Shown here: piece after piece, positions 33,342-43,589 of the stretch
Layout of the letters: each line of letters starts with the position of its first letter
Position numbering within the stretch: the stretch's first letter is position 1
Origin: Panicum virgatum
Lineage: Eukaryota; Streptophyta; Magnoliopsida; Poales; Poaceae
Assembly (NCBI RefSeq): GCF_016808335.1
Contig: NC_053146.1
Span: forward strand, 12,802,015 to 12,866,014
Direction: 5' to 3'
DNA: 64,000 bases
Position numbers and translations under genes: made by a program
The notes under the pieces: generated by a model
Database searches by the model: none
What the model was told of the DNA's origin: nothing
Seen by the model: only the letters and a program-made list of their open reading frames with translations

Positions 33342-34679
33342 TCATGCTTTTTCTACAAAGTGGGAGGATATAAAGGAATGCAACGCTCCAGAATCAAAAA
33401 GCACTGAGGCTAGAGCTGATTGGACCAGAAACTCACCGAGAATCACTCCTGGTGCATCCTCTGCTTCTTCAGCATTCACATGATTCACTTTTGCCTTGCC
33501 GAAGGACTGTTGCTGGCTCTTAGCTGGTGTTGCACGGTTGGCTTCAGTCGGCTGCTTTGGTCCTTGAACCGAGTTGGATAAAACAGAAGGGGCGGGCTGG
33601 TTAAGATACGGACAGTTGGCCTTGTAGTGTCCGGCTTCGCGGCAGTGGAAACAGGTCTTCACATTGGTCACTTGACTTCCACCAGACGGTTGGGTGCGGA
33701 GGGTATTCTGGGTCTTCATAACAGGAGCTGATTGGGCTGGCTTCTGGAAAGAACCGGGGTGCGCTTTGAATGAAAAGGCACCCTGGCTCCTCGGGCCTGA
33801 GTGAGCTGGATACTGGGTCCTCTGAAACTTCTCCAACTGCTGGGGTTTCTTGCTTTCAAACCGACGTTTGCGCTCACTGAGTTCTGCCTTCCTATTTCTT
33901 TCAATGGTGATAGCCCTGTTAACCATAGCATTAAAATCACTGTGGGTGGTGACTTCAACCAAGGTCCTGATTTCAGGGTTAAGCCCACCAAGAAAAGCTT
34001 CTTGCTTCTTCTCGTCACCATTGATATCCTCTGGTGCATAACGAGACAACTCTGTGAACTTATGAAGATACTTTGTCACAGTCATACCACCTTGACGAAG
34101 CTTTCTGAACTCATCCCTCTTGAGCTTCATAATACTGCTGGGAATGTGATGTTCTCTGAAGATCTTGACAAAGTCAGTCCATACCATCTCGTTAGCATTT
34201 TCATTTATTTCCCGGTAACTCTGCCACCAAGCAAGGGCTGGCCCCCTTAACTGTTGTACTGCGAGCAAAACCTTGTCTCTGTCATCTGCATGGACCACTT
34301 CGAGCTTCATTTCAATCTCTCGCAGCCAATCATCCGCCTCAATAGGGTTATCAGATCCTCCAAACCTAGGTGGCTGCAAGCGGTTGAAATCTGCAATTCT
34401 GCTGCCATTGCCATTATGTTGCATTGCAGGTCTATTGTTGCCAAGATTGCCTTGAGCTTGAGCTGTGAGAGTGGTCACAAGAACGTGAAGAAGTTGGTTC
34501 TGCTGCTGCAATATGGCTGTCAAGTCAATGGGTGCTGGGGCACGGGGAGGTAGCGGCGGTAGGTGTCCATTTTCTGGTGCTTCTGGGGCTACATTCAGAG
34601 GGGCTTGGTTCCTCGAGTTGACCTCGTCACCGTCTTCCTGAGCAGGGAGTCCCTGGACTCGGCTCGAACGACGGGACAT
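33342..34679 (-). pseudogene. Tekay-like gag and start of protease
   Basis: The 445-residue frame starts MSRRSSRVQGLPAQEDGDEV. It has a retrotransposon gag core (EADDWLREIEMKLEVV, LAWWQSYREINEN, DEFRKLRQGGMTVTKYLHKF), a CCHC knuckle CFHCREAGHYKANC and the retropepsin motif VLFDSGALHSFIS. The frame is open to FVEKA, where a one-base shift near 33345 breaks the protease. The protease continues in another frame to the RT segment. The gag itself appears intact. Confidence 0.9.
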
Positions 34680-34857
34680 CTGCGGTCAGGGAGGGATAAG
34701 GTAAGATTAGGTGACTCTCCTAATTTATTACTGGGGTAGATTTGTAAATATATATTATAGCACACAACACAAACAAATCATTCAAGCACCACGCAAGCAT
34801 TCATTCAAACAAGTAGGGATACATGACACGACATATTACAATAACGCGGCTCGACTT

Positions 34858-35715
34858 TTAAGGGTCAGCCGGGATGACTCGACTACTGAACCTTACAACA
34901 CGGTCGTCGGGGTCACTGTTTCCGGGATCTCGGGGAGATGCGGGAGGTGTGGGTGGCACTGATTCACAAATCCTCCTGCGTGGTTGGGACGAGGAACACA
35001 GCGGAATTCCCTCTAGGATTGGCGGCTCCGCGGTAATCCTGGGATGGCGTTCCTTGCGCTTGGCACGGTCCACTAGGTAGACACCCCTAAGGAGCTGACT
35101 GTGGCGATCTGCTTGCTCCCTAAGGTTCTCTTCGGCCACAGCAAGGCGACTTTCAGCTTCGGCTGCTCGGGCTTCTGCCTGGGCTACAGCCAATTTAGCC
35201 TTACGCCAATGGGACTCCGCTCCCTCAGCACACTGGATTAAATCTCTCACACGCTGATGCAGTTGGTCGCACAAATCGTCTAGGCTAAGCAAATAGCCAG
35301 ACATAGCGACAACTGTGGGGTTCTTCTCTGTCCCTGCGGGGCTCTCCAGGTTGCGGATCCTTGCCGCCCAAGCAGGACGGTTACGATCCAACGGGGGAAA
35401 GTACTTCATGGGGGTGGAACCCAAGTGCCATTCAAACATCTGGCACAGGTACCGCAGCGCCTTGCGAGCTGCAAGTTGAATGGTGTCAGGCATACGGGCT
35501 CCAGTGGCGATGACGCTCCAGGGTTGCATCTCTAAGTACTTATCACTGGCGCCAATATGGATGGTGACCTCATAGCTTTCGGTGCCATGCTCCATGAACT
35601 CGCGACCCACGTACTCCGGACGTTCCGGAATACCAAGTCGCACCGTTGCAGCATAAAGCACTCTGGGAAATCCATCTTCATTGATGCAGTAGGTGGTGGT
35701 CCAGTCATCCGCCAT
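34858..35715 (-). CDS. Extra ORF upstream of gag in the Tekay-like element, unknown function
   Basis: A 285-codon open frame with no stop lies between the 5' LTR and gag, in the same direction, 178 bases before the gag start. It begins MADDWTTTYCINEDGFPRVL. Residues about 185-220 are Ala/Glu/Arg-rich (AEARAAEAESRLAVAEENLR) and would form a coiled coil. The end is Pro/Ser-rich and basic (QPRRRICESVPPTPPASPRD). I see no gag, envelope, protease or chromodomain motif. In a position where most chromoviruses have only a leader, an open frame of this length is unlikely by chance. What it does is unknown; RNA packaging or a capsid-linked role are only guesses. Confidence 0.65.
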   Translation of the reverse strand: MADDWTTTYCINEDGFPRVLYAATVRLGIPERPEYVGREFMEHGTESYEVTIHIGASDKYLEMQPWSVIATGARMPDTIQLAARKALRYLCQMFEWHLGSTPMKYFPPLDRNRPAWAARIRNLESPAGTEKNPTVVAMSGYLLSLDDLCDQLHQRVRDLIQCAEGAESHWRKAKLAVAQAEARAAEAESRLAVAEENLREQADRHSQLLRGVYLVDRAKRKERHPRITAEPPILEGIPLCSSSQPRRRICESVPPTPPASPRDPGNSDPDDRVVRFSSRVIPADP

Positions 35716-35840
35716 CTGACTTACAAAGATAGGGTTAGCATAATAAGGATAAAGTTTTAAGGAGTAAAAGGGTTTTAAGGATTGACCATCCTAGGGCTCC
35801 TACGGTCATCGTTCACTACCGGTTCGTGTCCTACAGCCAA

Positions 35841-35857
35841 GCATGGCTCTGATACCA
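35841..35857 (-). other. Primer-binding site of the Tekay-like element
   Basis: On the minus strand the segment reads TGGTATCAGAGCCATGC, beginning two bases after the LTR end. It fits the 3' end of initiator Met-tRNA, the usual primer for many plant Ty3 and copia elements. Confidence 0.8.
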
Positions 35858-35859
35858 CC

Positions 35860-37533
35860 TGAAGCGCCCCGACCCCAAAGATCGAGGCTAAACCATGTAT
35901 TAATTACCAAATAAGGTCTCCGGCATAATACATGTTACATCAAGTGGAGTCCAGAGTCATACAGAGCTTTATTCAACACGTACACGAGGGGTAAAGTGAC
36001 AACACAGTGCTACACAGAATAACCACAGGATCACAACTAGCATAACGACATGCAAGACTAGCTCTTCGTCCATCACGGCTCCACTCGATCACCTTGGGTG
36101 CGGACACGATCTACTCGTAATCTTCAGGCACAAAGTCAGGATCCTCTGAAAAAAAAATAATCAACAAGGGTTGAGTACGAAAGTACTCAGCAAGTCCCAC
36201 CTCACCCTTACGGGGAGGGAGTTACAGATTAATATGCAAAGGTCCATTAATCAACTAGAATAAATAACAAATGTAGTATTAAAGGTAACCCAACCAGTAA
36301 TCCATCTCACAGGCTAGGTGGCTCAACTAGTTGAGAAGTCCACACCGTAACCTGTCCAAACCGAGGACACGGACCATTCGAATGGATTGTACACTCTGCA
36401 GAGGTTGTACGCTTTACCCACATGCACTTTACCGTCCAGAGACGGCTCCGTCATAGCTGACACCCAGCCGTGGCTCAACCCCGACTAGTCGCCCACAAAT
36501 CCCCCCGGGTCTTGACCAATCCAGGTCTCAATCCAAACATAACCACCTCGGACGACTACCAGGTTAGCCAGTGGGATTAGGCTAAGGCTTGCCCATACAA
36601 GCTCATGTGGTCGTACTGAAAGTAGGTTAGGTGAGATGGCACCACAACACACGGTCCCATACAAGCTCAGCTCGATTTATAGGCAGGCAAAGGCGGTTCG
36701 CACGGGAGAAAATCTCGGCGGTGTACTGTGCTCGACGACCACCGCACAGCACGTCCACGGCTTCCGACGCTCGGCAAGACGACGCGACGTATGGTGAGGC
36801 ACCCTTTCGGCGTTGATTGCGGCGAGTGTCTGGTCCTCGAATCGGATGCGCGCACGCGGGCTTGCCGGAGTTGCTGCTCACCGCATCGTGGTGTCGTTTC
36901 AGGTCTTCCTAGTCTGGCGGCGTGGTGTCCAAGTCTGGCAGTGTGACGTCTCTCTGGACATGTCAACTTGCTCGACGAGGCGTGTCGACGGACGGCAACA
37001 ACTCGACGGGCTCAACAGCTGAGGTGGTTGGCCTCGCCGTCGTGATGCGAGTGATGGTGGGTAGGTGCTACTACCCGTGGACTGAGAGTTATGGCGACGT
37101 ACGGCAAGGTCGAGAGGCGTCCATGGGAAGAGACTTGGCAAGCTTGCTTCCCGCATGGTGTGCTTCAGCTACTGGAAAGGGCCATGCGTGCATTGCTTCT
37201 GGAGAGAGGAAGAAGACAGCTTTACTTGTGCAGGGAGGGAAGCGCGTGGGTTGGTTTGCTTTTGAGGCTGCACGTGCAGATATTTAAGAAAGGAATGGGG
37301 CCCTTATGTAAGTGTTTGTATTAGGACTTGCTCAGTAAAGAGAATGAATTAGCTTATTGGCTAGTGGGAGAGAGTACACTTGTAAGCGAGGGCAAAGAAA
37401 ATGATTTGCCTACTCACGTGTTTTACTAATGTCATGCATGTAAAATCATATTGTTGTTTGTTGTAGTTAAATTAATTAGATGATTGCGAAGTAAAATAAG
37501 TTTTTATTTAGTGGCGAAAAATAGGATGTTACA
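35860..37533 (-). repeat. 5' LTR of the Tekay-like element, internally deleted
   Basis: This 1674-base copy ends in the same TGAAGCGCCCC and GGATGTTACA sequences. Between CACACGGTCC (ending 36657) and CTCAGCTCGATTTATAGG (from 36666) it lacks about 1.23 kb that the other LTR keeps. The eight-base filler CATACAAG at the join copies a word 66 bases upstream. Confidence 0.85.
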
Positions 37534-37915
37534 GGTGAGGTCTTCGGATCGTCACACCTACTCCGAGGGCCATGAACGTGCCCAGCAGAGGGCTAAGAGG
37601 GTCCGACGCCCTAGGGGTGGTTAGATATATCCGATGTTTGTATCTCTGATGTTTATTTGTAATGAGATAGCTGTGGACCGTTTATTTGTACACTTCAATG
37701 TTCGCCTCTGATCACTCTCGTATTTTCCATTACATACGATAGATAGTATGTTTATGCTTCGATGCTCCATTACGACTAAGTACGATTCAAACTCGATATT
37801 ATTTACATGTCCAATGAATGCAAGTTAGGTACGAGACATACATACAAGCATAATACAACATTAACAATACTAAATGCGAATACATCTTAAACCGATGAAT
37901 ATCATATGTTATAGA

Positions 37916-38322
37916 TCATGGCATGAAATCATCTAGGTCGTCATCCCAGTTGACAGATGGGGGTGCTGCAGGTGGTGTAGTATGGCTCGACGAACCTCTT
38001 GCCTTTCCCTTTCTCTCTTTTCTGGATCTACGTTCATGTACAGGGGGACGAACATCATGTGTTGGAGGCCATGGTTTGGGGGGCATGAAGTCATCCATGT
38101 TGTCATCCCAGTTAACACAAGTTTGTGCTGCAGGTGGTGCAACATGACTTGACGAACCTCTTGCCATTCCCTTTGTCTCTTTTCTAGTTCTAGGTTCATG
38201 TAAAGGGGGAGGAACATCATGTATTGGAGGCCATGGTTTGGGGGGCATGAAGTCATCCATGTCGTCATCCCAGTTAACACAAGTTGGTGCTTGAGGTACT
38301 GTAGCATGACTCGACGAACCTC
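37916..38322 (-). repeat. 162-bp coding repeat, 2.5 copies
   Basis: Each 54-residue unit starts GSSSH, has CVNWDDDMDDFMPPKPWPP in its middle and ends in a basic RKExKGxAR. Copies are not identical (DDDM, DDNM, DDDL). The third unit stops after DDFMP at the stop codon. An acidic core next to a basic end looks like a binding repeat, not a fold. Confidence 0.85.
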
Positions 38323-38889
38323 CGGTCATCTGTTCCTACGCAGGCCAAGTACTATCACCCGAAGATCTTATCCACCTCCTTCGTCTAGTTTGCGGCATAA
38401 GTCCACCGAAGATACATACCAATTTACGGAAATTTGGTATCGATTTGTTAATCAACTCCGTGTCCTCGGGGTAATCCTAGCATATAATTAAACAACAATG
38501 TTACTGTTTCATAAATATGGATTCCAAATGACGGACGGGATAAGAACCGAATGAGAGTTACCTTAATGTGCATCTCATACACCTCTAGCCGTATCCATAT
38601 CTTACAAGAACTTTGTAAGAATCCAATGATATTAGGATGATTCGCTAGTTCACATACTCTCATGTATATCTTCCGACGTTCTAGCAGGTGTCCCTTTTAC
38701 ATCTTGCGTTGTAATACCTCGAAATAATGTGAAATCTTTAAACTCTACTACTTTGGACAACACCATCTCTATCGTACCATCCGCTAACGGATCCAACTTC
38801 TTACCGATAACAAGATGGGTCATGATATCAAGTATTATACTAGATTTTTCTTCGATCCATGAAAATCCTCCACAATTGGAGGCAGCCAT
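37916..38889 (-). pseudogene. Third MULE gene, with 54-residue tandem repeats, two lesions
   Basis: Transcription would start in the right TIR, with a 5' UTR intron (about 39081 to 38899) and ATG at 38889 (MAASNCGGFSWIEEKSSIIL). The first coding exon has an extra base near 38700, after which the other frame reads ERRKIYMRVCELANHPNIIG to MHIK. A GT...AG intron (38561-38477) follows. Exon two starts DYPEDTELINKSIPNFRKLV, meets a TAG at 38337-38339 (TGGCCTGCGTAG), then runs to the end with two and a half 54-residue repeats. The first part weakly resembles Myb/SANT-like plant proteins. The same start, with the same splice site, recurs at 63992 in another MULE, so the gene belongs to the family. 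It holds the place of mudrB but I see no likeness to that gene. Confidence 0.7.
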
Positions 38890-39064
38890 TGCCTTATGCT
38901 GCAATATCAATAAGGTACTGTCATAATTCTATTCTAATTCATAATTAATTTAAAAACAAGTCTGTAATAGTACTGAAATTGTAATACTAAACGAGTGTTC
39001 TAAAGCACCAAATCTAATTCAGCTAATCCGCTAATTAAATTAAATTGTTATACAATATCAATGG

Positions 39065-39470
39065 ATTCATACAGAAGTTACCGGTAGATCACAAGTGCGC
39101 AATTCGGCAGAGCTTCGCCGCTTTTCTTCTCCTCACCCCTCTCTTTTTTTCTGAATTTTTGGTGCAATTTTTGGGCTCAAATGAGAAGGGAATGGAGGCA
39201 TGGAGGCCAGGGCTTATATAGGGTGGGAGACCCCCTGTCGCTGGGGGGCGATAGGACCCCCTCCCTCCACACACCCCCGGCCAAGGACCTCTTTGCAAAT
39301 TCAAAAAAAATTACATTAAGGTTCTGTCGCCCGTTGCTTGGGCGACAGGACCCCATCGCCCCTGGGGCAGGCGATCGGGGGCCATTTTCGAAATTTTTCA
39401 AAATGTATATATATTTTTGAATTTTTTATTTTTTTAAATATAAAAAAGAAAAAGACGCGCGGCCGAGCTT
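39065..39470 (-). repeat. Right TIR of the MULE with promoter and 5' exon
   Basis: It mirrors 22140-22490. A TATATAAG box is read on the minus strand at 39213-39220. The 5' exon ends GCGCACTTGTGATCTACCG with the donor GTAACT near 39081. A GGGCGACAGGACC word is present twice (near 39330-39352). The CAATTTTTGGGCTCAAATGA tract matches the left copy. Confidence 0.8.
39213..39220 (-). promoter_or_regulatory. TATA box of the third MULE gene
   Basis: TATATAAG on the minus strand, in the right TIR, faces inward and mirrors the transposase promoter at 22355. Confidence 0.7.
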
Positions 39471-39694
39471 GCCGGGCGCGAGCGGCCCAGGGTGAAGTGG
39501 CGCAAGGAAGCGGCCCAGGTTGAGGAGCTAGCCTAGGTTGAGGAGCTAGCGCAGCCCAAGGGGCAGGGGGTGGAGGCAGGAACCGGCCCAGGTAAGCTGC
39601 TCCTCCTTTTATTTTATTTTTTGTGTCTCTCTCACGGTCTCACATGCATTTAACTCATGTTTTAATATATTAGTAAGGCCAAATATATTAGTAA

Positions 39695-39876
39695 GGCCAG
39701 TCTCGGAGAGTGTCATCGCACGGTTATCTAGATTGTAAACTAGGTAATTGAGCCGGAGGAGTGTCATGGTGATGACACTCCTCTCACATCCCATACACTC
39801 CCCCTTCTCTCTCTTCTGCCACATCAGCAAATTTAATACTCGTGACACTCTTATGACCCTTCTACTGAGATTGGCC
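39695..39876. mobile_element. Tourist-like MITE, 182 bp (TSD TAA)
   Basis: It starts GGCCAGTCTCGGAGAGTGTC and ends GAGATTGGCC, with TAA on both sides (39692-39694, 39877-39879). The interior folds back on GGAGTGTCATGGTGATGACACTCC. The TAA target duplication fits PIF/Harbinger-type MITEs. Confidence 0.8.
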
Positions 39877-39879
39877 TAA

Positions 39880-40479
39880 TTAGTGTTACTAATACTTGCT
39901 AATTTTCATACTTATCCAAGCACTTACTTTTGCTAATCTTTGTTTGGTTAATTAGCTAGTTTTACTTCGTTTTTACTCTTGATAATTTAATCTTTGCATA
40001 CTTGTCACTCATGCTTGTGAGCCTTTACATGCTTGTGGTTACTAATGTTTGTTAATCGTTGCATCTTTCGTCGTTTAAAATAATTTGGTAGTGCTGCTCT
40101 CTCTAAATTTTGATTAATGTGGTGCGTGCTTAGTTAAATTAGTTAATGAGTATTCGATCTTGCTGTTGGGTTCTAGTTCTTTGCATGCTTAATTAAAGGG
40201 AGCTTTAGTTCCTTTTGTTATGATCGGTTCAGTCTTTTTGGCGAGATTTTTTATTGGTTTTTTTCTTAAGCTTTTCTTCCGCTTGATTTTAAACTTTGCT
40301 AATCTTTGTGGAATCATTGCATGTCTAGTGAAGTAAGCTCTTTTATGAGTCTGATTGGAAAAGCTTTTTCACCATTTTGGTAATTCGGTGCTTCCGCTTC
40401 GTGCTGTGTTTAAATCAAGTAGATTATTTTTTGTGTTGCTTTCCTCTTTGTGTTAAGGGTTCCTAATCGTTCCCATGAT
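39880..40479. other. AT-rich intergenic stretch, no gene seen
   Basis: The stretch is T-rich with many short TTTGCTAAT and CTTGTG words, and no open frame of note. It separates the MITE from the first composite unit. Confidence 0.4.
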
Positions 40480-40765
40480 GAGCACATCACCAATTAACTC
40501 GTGTCATCTTGATGATTAAAAGAGAGGTATTTTGGGTATTGAATTGGAATCGGCTTTTTAGGAGAATTTTTTTATTGGGTTCCATTCACCTCCCATCTGA
40601 TCGCCCGTTTTGGTCCCACACACTATCAACGGGAAGGTTGCCTACCACTTAAAACACAAAAGCCGTTATATCCTCAAAATTCGCTTCCACGAGGAATTGA
40701 ACTCAGGACCTCATAACTACTCATCCTCTTGTAACCACTTAGCTACAAGATCTTTCGCTTGTCTC
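40480..40765 (-). mobile_element. tRNA-derived SINE-like element, copy 1
   Basis: On the minus strand an A-box-like TAGCTAAGTGGTTA (40732-40745) and a B-box-like GAGTTCAATTCC (40693-40704) are spaced as in a tRNA gene. The sequence between is not a functional tRNA. The body runs on to about 40480. The same sequence is found at 47313-48115. I could not define the 3' end or target duplication. Confidence 0.6.
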
Positions 40766-40771
40766 TGCGTA

Positions 40772-41044
40772 AGGGTTTGTTTGTTTGGGCTTTTGAGCAT
40801 CTTTTCAACGTGAAAATCTAGAAGTTTAAACAAACAACAAATTCGTGCAGCTTCGAGAAACCAAAAGCTTAGAAAAGTTGAGTTTATATAGAAAGTTGAA
40901 AATCTTAGTTTTCTAGGTTTTTTAGCCTTTTGAGCGTAAAAAGCTAAAAGTATCATTTAAAGCTATTATTAACCTTTTAGAAGAAAAAAGTCAGCAACAG
41001 CTTAAAAAAAACTCTAAAATCTGCAGCGCAAACAAACAGACTCT
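40772..41044. mobile_element. MITE with GTTTGTTTG ends, copy 1
   Basis: The block begins AGGGTTTGTTTGTTTGGGCT and ends GCAGCGCAAACAAACAGACT, an imperfect inverted pair of about 20 bases. Its interior folds back over long A/T-rich arms. A matching copy lies at 48122-48407. No coding content. Confidence 0.65.
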
Positions 41045-41047
41045 ATA

Positions 41048-41130
41048 CATCTAGGTCAGAATGATCCTGATAAAACACATCACCATAAGTTCATACCGCA
41101 ACCCCATCTCCATATAACCATATTCTGCAA
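41048..41130 (-). pseudogene. Receptor-kinase exon fragment, copy 1
   Basis: Minus-strand sequence TGCAG then AATATGGTTATATGGAGATG and GAACTTATGGTGATGTG matches the last-intron splice site and exon 2 start of the receptor kinase at 51770-51870. About 80 bases are kept, with several changes. Not coding now. Confidence 0.7.
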
Positions 41131-41239
41131 TGGATAGAAACATTTGAATATGGATCGGAGAGCTTGAAAACATGACAATTGCCAAAATATTCTGTGTATT
41201 GTTTTTTTTAAAAAAACTTCATGTAGCTTGAAAGCTCAC

Positions 41240-43250
41240 TGTTCGGCGCGTGATGGGTGCTGGCATGCCAGTCAGTTTGACCATTCAACTGACAAGATGA
41301 GGATACCTTTTGAAGTTAAAGGCAATCGGCCGATCAGGCCGATATAATCCTGGCATCGGTACCGATGATGATGTAGCCGAATGAAGCATGATAAGTAATT
41401 AATCGGCCATGAGGCCGACTTCAGCATCTTGATGGGCATGAGCAACTCATCAGCTATCCGAATTGGATTTATATAGTTAATATCAATAAAGCTTAAAAGC
41501 TATCGGCTAGAGAGCCAATAGGAAACGGAATGCCGTTGAACTCTTGATCCATTATGAGTATAACCATAAGCCAATGAAGCTTCAACTAATATTACTATCA
41601 ATATTGCTAAATAAAACAACAGCGATGCACCTGAAAGTTGCAATCTATAAATACTACTAGCAAAAGATTAATTTAAAATTCACCAGCCGATAGATCTATT
41701 CACAGTATAGCTAGATTCTAATGGCACAGGATAGATAACCAAGATTAAGTTGCACTGACATGCCAGTCTGACCACTCAACTGACAATGTGGAGATGATCT
41801 TGTTGAAGTTTGAGACAATCAACCGGCCGGGCCAATGTAACTCTGGCGTCAGCAGCAACAATGATATAGCAAAAATAAATCATCATTAAATAAGTAATCG
41901 GCCATGAGGCCGATTCCAGCATCTTGGTGAACATGAGCAGTTCATCGGCTATTCAATGAAGATCTTGATGAACATGAGCAGTTCATCGGCTATTCAAGAT
42001 AGTAAAGCCCAAAAGCTATCGGCTTTCTAGCCGATAGGGAACAAGCGTCGTTGAGCTCTTGACTCACTATGAATAGAACCATAAACCAACAAAGCTTCAA
42101 CTAACATTACCACCGGTATTTTCTAGATGAAACAACAACAATGCATCCGGAAGTTGCAATCTAGTTTTCAAATTCATTTGAAAATGAGTGTCACAGCAGT
42201 AGCTTTTAAGATAGATGGTAGCCGACGTGGGATGAATAAGGATATAAATGAGAGGAGTGAGTGTGAGGAGAACTTCCCATTTGCTGTTCTTAGACCCAGT
42301 AATAAAAACTTTTGAAGCTTCCTAGGAGCGAGCGGAGCGAGTCAGCAATTTCGCTCTATACTACTAGTAAGAGATTAATTTAGACTTCACCAATCGACAG
42401 AACTACCCACAATAGGACTCGATTCCAACGGCACAGGATAGATAACCAAGATTAAGGTGCAACAGGCCAAATAACCTATTGTCTATTTCAACAGGATAAA
42501 AGCTAATCGAAACAATCTGAATAGTGAGGCGATATATTAAAGGAAGATCAGCCGATGCAAACTTAATCAAGGTTAGGGTATGTGTGATTCTACCACATCT
42601 AGCAAGAGATCAAATTGATGTAGCCTTATGAGATATGATAAGAATCGATAAATGGTGAATACTACAGATCAAGACAGAAGCGATGCGCCGTCGATCGAAG
42701 GAATGTGCCAAGAAGTTGAAATCTGGGATATTCGGTGACAGTAACTTGTGGCGAACTGGAGATCGAGGCGATGCAGCCCAGCTTGCTGAAGAACACATCG
42801 AAAAGCTACATTACTCCTACTCCTAGGGCAAAAAGAAAAAGGTACTGGAAAAGGTAAATGTGTTTTGTTGATCGACGTGATGAATCTGATTACAAACCCG
42901 TAGGCCTATATTTATAGGCTACAAACCCTAGTCGATGACGATATAACTTGGCTAACAAGAAACGAACTTTCTAAAACAAACTAAACCTAGATCTGACATG
43001 ATAACATGATGACGAAGTCTGCCAATTCTTGCTCCATCAGTTGCGATGCCCTTTCAGTCCACGGACCCAATGCTCTCCATCTCTCCTTTGCTCCTGCATC
43101 GGCCTTCCATCGGCTCCATACAAAACCTGCAAACCATCGTCATGCATGCCCGCTCGTCACACGTGATCTTTGTTGATGCACGCTAATTAGCTGATGATCT
43201 TTATACTTTAAATTACATCAGATTTACCAAAATCCACCGTCAACATTAGT
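41240..43250 (-). repeat. LTR-like block with about 500-bp internal repetition
   Basis: The right end reads on the minus strand TGTTGACGGTGGATTTTGG, typical of an LTR start, and a TATAAATATAGGCC box lies near 42905-42920 on that strand. Segments at 41264-41750, 41758-42200 and 42340-42480 share words such as AACCAAGATTAAG, ATCGGCCATGAGGCCGA and CAACTGACAA. No gag or pol and no target duplication were found, so a solo or truncated LTR is inferred. Confidence 0.55.
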
Positions 43251-43589
43251 CAATAGTCCCCGTTCATCGGAGATGCAGAGAAGTTACTAGTTAGTACTCA
43301 GCATCAGCAGTGAGGCTGTCACGTCATGACTCGTGAGGGGATTTGGATGAGAGCACGGGCTGCCTGGTGCTTCGCGATGCTGGACGCGTGACGTTGCAGG
43401 CACGGGCTGGCAGGACGGCAGGGAGGAGTAACGTTCTAGAGCTGCTGAGACCGGTTGTTGGGCCATTTCTTTTAATTTGTATGGGCTTTTGAAATATAAC
43501 TAGTACAGTAAAAAAAGGAAGAAAAATTTGCTCAAGATTTTGGTAGTCCTACCTAGGCCTATATGGCCTACTCACTAGGTCCACCACTG
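43251..43589. other. Interval without a recognisable feature
   Basis: Nothing coding is seen. The stretch lies between the LTR-like block and a copia gag remnant. Confidence 0.3.

Larger units (their letters stand above)
26472..37533 (-). mobile_element. Tekay-like Ty3 chromovirus, 11.06 kb (TSD GGTGA)
   Basis: The element has TGAAGCGCCCC and GGATGTTACA ends in plus orientation, that is TGTAACATCC...GGCGCTTCA on its own (minus) strand. The 5-base duplication GGTGA is at 26467-26471 and 37534-37538. The 5' LTR is the right copy (35860-37533) and the 3' LTR the left (26472-30170). A Met-tRNA-type primer site follows the 5' LTR. On the minus strand come an extra ORF, gag, protease, RT, RNase H, integrase and a chromodomain-like tail. 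It lies in the 3' coding part of the PMD gene of the MULE. Frame shifts in pol and a deletion in integrase disable it. Confidence 0.9.
22131..39470 (+). mobile_element. Mutator-like element with three genes, disrupted by a Tekay insertion
   Basis: Long inverted repeats face each other at about 22140-22490 and 39065-39470. They share the tract TTCTTTTTTATATTTAAAA, the word GGGCGACAGGACC, a TATATAAG box and a conserved 5' exon. Between them lie a mudrA-type transposase and a PMD gene reading right, and a third gene reading left. Without the Tekay insertion (26472-37533) the element is about 6.2 kb. The outer ends are uncertain: neighbouring GC-rich sequence differs and I could not find a 9-base duplication. 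Stops and a catalytic deletion in the transposase show it is not autonomous now. Confidence 0.85.

Noticed and set aside
38219..38491. Plus-strand frame over the repeat gene
   Set aside because: Antisense shadow of the 54-residue repeat gene.
40693..40745. Possible tRNA gene
   Set aside because: A and B boxes are present but no acceptor stem or anticodon arm folds; a SINE head is more likely.
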